From Actinobacteria bacterium HGW-Actinobacteria-4 (GTDB taxonomy: Bacteria > Actinomycetota > Actinomycetes > Actinomycetales > Demequinaceae): a stretch of DNA of 64,000 bases. Of this stretch, positions 61,837 through 64,000 are shown piece after piece. A model generated the notes under the pieces. It was not told the origin of the DNA, did not search any database, and saw only the letters and a program-made list of their open reading frames with translations. The stretch covers positions 1-64,000 of the forward strand of contig PHEW01000004.1 of assembly GCA_002841315.1 (NCBI GenBank), given 5' to 3'. The position numbers were made by a program, and so were the translations under genes. Numbering within the stretch: the stretch's first letter is position 1; the number at the start of each line of letters is the position of its first letter.

Positions 61837-63245
61837 TGGTGGTAGACGGAGCCGACAAGACCGCGGCGCTCACCAATCGCAACGCTGAACTGGTGCGCCT
61901 GCTTGAGACGGCGCGCGACCAACTGGGTGACCTGCGCGAAAAGCTCGCCCAAGCATCGGCTCCACCACAGACCTTTGCCACCTTTGTGCAGTGGGCGGGT
62001 GAACACGCCGATGTTGTGAGCAACGGCAGGCGCATGCGGGTCTCGGTGATGCCGTCCCTTGAGGCCCAGCTAGAGCCGGGTGACGAGGTACTGCTCAACC
62101 CTATGAGCGTGCTGGTCGATAAGGCCGAGCCCGAGCGTTCCGGACAGGCGGCGATTGTTCGCGAGGTCCTCGACGACGACCGGGTGTTGGTGGTCACTCG
62201 GGGCGAGGATGAGCGGATCGTGGTGTTGATGGGCGGCGACGCACGTCAGCGCGTCCACGAAGGCGACACGGTGGTCATTGACCCGCGTACCGGGTTCGCC
62301 TCAGAGAAGATCGAGCGTACGGGTGTTGAGGCGCTCCTGCTCGAGGAGGTCCCCGACGTCGACTACTCGTCTATTGGTGGGTTGGGCTCGCAGATCGAGC
62401 GCATTCGAGACGCCATTGAACTTCCCCTGCGCCACCCCGAGCTCTACCGTGAGCACCGCTTGCAGCCCCCGCGAGGCATGCTGTTGTACGGACCACCCGG
62501 GTGCGGCAAGACGCTCATCGCGAAGGCCGTGGCCCACTCCCTGGCCGATGCCGTGGGTGCCGATCGCTCGTACTTCCTGTCGGTCAAGGGTCCAGAACTT
62601 CTCAATAAGTACGTGGGTGAGACTGAACGCTACATCCGCACCATCTTTGAGCGGGCCCGGGCTAAGGCATCTTCGGGGGCGCCCGTGGTGATCTTCTTTG
62701 ACGAGATGGACGCGCTGTTCCGCGCGCGTGGCTCTGGCGTGAGCTCGGACATGGAGACCACGATCGTGCCGCAGTTGCTCACCGAACTCGACGGAGTGGA
62801 GGCGCTCAGCAACGTGCTCGTCATTGGTGCCTCGAACCGCGAGGACATGATCGACCCCGCGATCGTCCGGCCCGGCAGACTCGACGTCAAGATCGAGATC
62901 GCGCGCCCCAACGAGGCCGCGACCATGGACATCTTCTCCAAATACCTCACCCCTGAGTTGCCGCTCAATGCGGCTGAACTCGAGGCACACCGGGGCGACC
63001 GTGTGGTGACCGTGCGCTCGATGATTGCGACGGCGGTGGACTGCCTGTTCAGCGAGTCGGACTCGCAGAGGTTTATTTCCGGCGCTCTGATCCGCAACGT
63101 GGTGGACCGTGCCAAGACGGGCGCGATCAAGTCGGTGGTCGCTGGCGACGCTGGCGGGATCTCGACCGCGCACGTGCGAGCTGCTTGCGAGCAAGAGATG
63201 CTTGAGGCGCGTGCGGTGGTTGCCGGCGCGATCGGCCAGGTCTAG
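61836..63245 (+). CDS. arc: ARC/Mpa-type proteasomal AAA+ ATPase lacking the docking tail
   Basis: A 469-aa AAA+ unfoldase for Pup-tagged proteins. The N-terminal coiled coil (about 4-45) recruits Pup; two OB-like domains follow (about 55-170). Walker A is GPPGCGKT (219-226), Walker B is VVIFFDEMDALF, and the second region of homology is GASNREDMIDPAIVRPGRLD. Mpa proteins that feed the 20S proteasome end in a Tyr-containing GQYL-type tail; this one ends ...AGAIGQV. The length is also short for the family. It may work without a proteasome, as Corynebacterium ARC does. Confidence 0.94.
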   Translation: MVVDGADKTAALTNRNAELVRLLETARDQLGDLREKLAQASAPPQTFATFVQWAGEHADVVSNGRRMRVSVMPSLEAQLEPGDEVLLNPMSVLVDKAEPERSGQAAIVREVLDDDRVLVVTRGEDERIVVLMGGDARQRVHEGDTVVIDPRTGFASEKIERTGVEALLLEEVPDVDYSSIGGLGSQIERIRDAIELPLRHPELYREHRLQPPRGMLLYGPPGCGKTLIAKAVAHSLADAVGADRSYFLSVKGPELLNKYVGETERYIRTIFERARAKASSGAPVVIFFDEMDALFRARGSGVSSDMETTIVPQLLTELDGVEALSNVLVIGASNREDMIDPAIVRPGRLDVKIEIARPNEAATMDIFSKYLTPELPLNAAELEAHRGDRVVTVRSMIATAVDCLFSESDSQRFISGALIRNVVDRAKTGAIKSVVAGDAGGISTAHVRAACEQEMLEARAVVAGAIGQV

Positions 63246-63254
63246 GCGGTTCTG

Positions 63255-64000
63255 GTGCGCATTGTTGGCATCGAGACTGAGTACGGCATCACGCGGCCGG
63301 ACGATCCTCACGCCAACCCGATTCTGCTCTCGGCCCAACTGGTCGCAGGCTGCCGTGCATGGGCGGGTCAGCAGCGGACGTTGTGGGATTACGGGGGAGA
63401 GGACCCGCTGCAAGACTTGCGCGGGATTCGCCGTGCGCGGGCCTCGGCATCGGCAGACATGCTTACCGACACTCCCGGCGTTGACGGCACCACAGGCCAG
63501 GTGACCTTGCGTCGCAGGCGTGGCTCGTGGGAGGACCCCGCACACCTCAACGCGGTGCTGTCCAATGGTGCGCGCTTCTACGTCGATCACGCCCATCCCG
63601 AGTACTCGGGTCCGGAGGTGAAGTCAGCCCACGACGCCGTGGTGTGGGACCGCGCAGGAGACCTGATCACGCTGGCTGCCGCTGAGCACTACGCGGCCGA
63701 TGCCGGGCACCCCCTCGCGCTCTACAAGAACAACGTGGACGGCAAGGGTGCTAGTTACGGTACCCACGAGAACTTCCAGGTTGATCGCGCCACCGACTTT
63801 GGGGACCTCACCCGTCGCCTCACGCCGCATCTCGTGACCCGGCAGGTGTTCACCGGCGCTGGCCGGGTGGGGCTTGGCCAACAAGGTGAGCACGCGGGCT
63901 TCCAGATCTCGCAGCGTGCGGACTACATCGAAGCGGAAGTGGGACTCGAGACTACGCTACGCCGGCCCATCATCAACACCCGTGACGAGCCGCATTCCGA
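63255..64000 (+). CDS. dop: Pup deamidase/depupylase Dop (partial, runs off the window)
   Basis: The first 248 residues of a Pup ligase-family protein; the 3' end is beyond 64000. It begins [16 protein letters not shown] with the glutamine-synthetase-like metal site Glu, has a Dop-specific loop with acidic and basic residues (about 55-95), then [33 protein letters not shown] and the ATP/Pup-binding region. The HPEYSGPE motif and long loop favour Dop over the ligase PafA. GTG 63255 follows arc by 9 bp. Dop deamidates Pup-Gln and removes Pup from substrates. Confidence 0.93.
   Translation, partial: MRIVGIETEYGITRPDDPHANPILLSAQLVAGCRAWAGQQRTLWDYGGEDPLQDLRGIRRARASASADMLTDTPGVDGTTGQVTLRRRRGSWEDPAHLNAVLSNGARFYVDHAHPEYSGPEVKSAHDAVVWDRAGDLITLAAAEHYAADAGHPLALYKNNVDGKGASYGTHENFQVDRATDFGDLTRRLTPHLVTRQVFTGAGRVGLGQQGEHAGFQISQRADYIEAEVGLETTLRRPIINTRDEPHS

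Overview
The window is a contiguous, gene-dense, high-GC chromosomal segment. Gene content and order point to an actinobacterium, most probably of the Micrococcales (Demequina/Cellulomonas-like; genus not provable here). Evidence includes a tlyA-nadK-recN-steA-steB-pyrG-NUDIX block, a SufR-led suf operon, divergent glgC/glgM-type genes, fabG-fabI in the mabA-inhA arrangement, imuA'-imuB-dnaE2, and a trmI-arc-dop (Pup system) block. I saw no prophage, insertion sequence, CRISPR array or plasmid function.

Layout. 1-0.6 kb: 3' end of an rRNA operon (23S end, 5S, terminator). 0.7-10.8 kb: housekeeping operon(s) for rRNA/tRNA modification, NAD kinase, DNA repair, septum-site factors SteA/SteB, CTP synthase and a NUDIX enzyme. 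10.8-12.5 kb (minus): PEBP-like lipoprotein and haem A synthase. 12.6-19.1 kb: the complete Fe-S assembly operon sufR-B-D-Rieske-C-S-U-T. 19.1-21.3 kb (minus): metallopeptidase and an EcfT/EcfA pair without an S-component. 21.6-28.4 kb: ABC-F, SURF1, a lipoprotein, fabG-fabI, a phosphohistidine phosphatase and a GH105-type hydrolase. 28.4-33.7 kb: serB-glgC, glgA/glgM, a lone ABC ATPase and a lipoprotein glycosidase. 33.8-36.2 kb: NfeD, SPFH protein and an rRNA methyltransferase. 36.2-41.1 kb: a bioY-ligase-thiolase-ecfA-ecfT operon facing a TetR gene across two perfect palindromes. 41.1-47.0 kb: the SOS mutasome with a LexA-type box. 47-56 kb: lipoprotein, MFS, CPBP protease, tRNA-Leu, pyrophosphatase, M20 peptidase and small proteins. 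56.3-64.0 kb: uppP, PAC2, HAD, RecB-like nuclease, M50 protease, trmI, arc and the start of dop.

The most informative items are: (i) the biotin-type locus, which joins a yhfUTS-like set (BioY, acyl-CoA ligase, thiolase) to a dedicated ECF energising module and a probable BioQ operator, with a thiolase that has lost two canonical catalytic residues; (ii) a window-wide leaderless-promoter signature (TANNNT, 6-8 bases, then ATG/GTG) at 21 genes, which fixes many start codons; (iii) an ARC ATPase that ends without the proteasome-docking tail; (iv) an H+/Na+-pyrophosphatase with the K+-dependent signature; and (v) an ImuA' with a hexapeptide-repeat tail. All calls come from reading motifs and context; no database search was possible.
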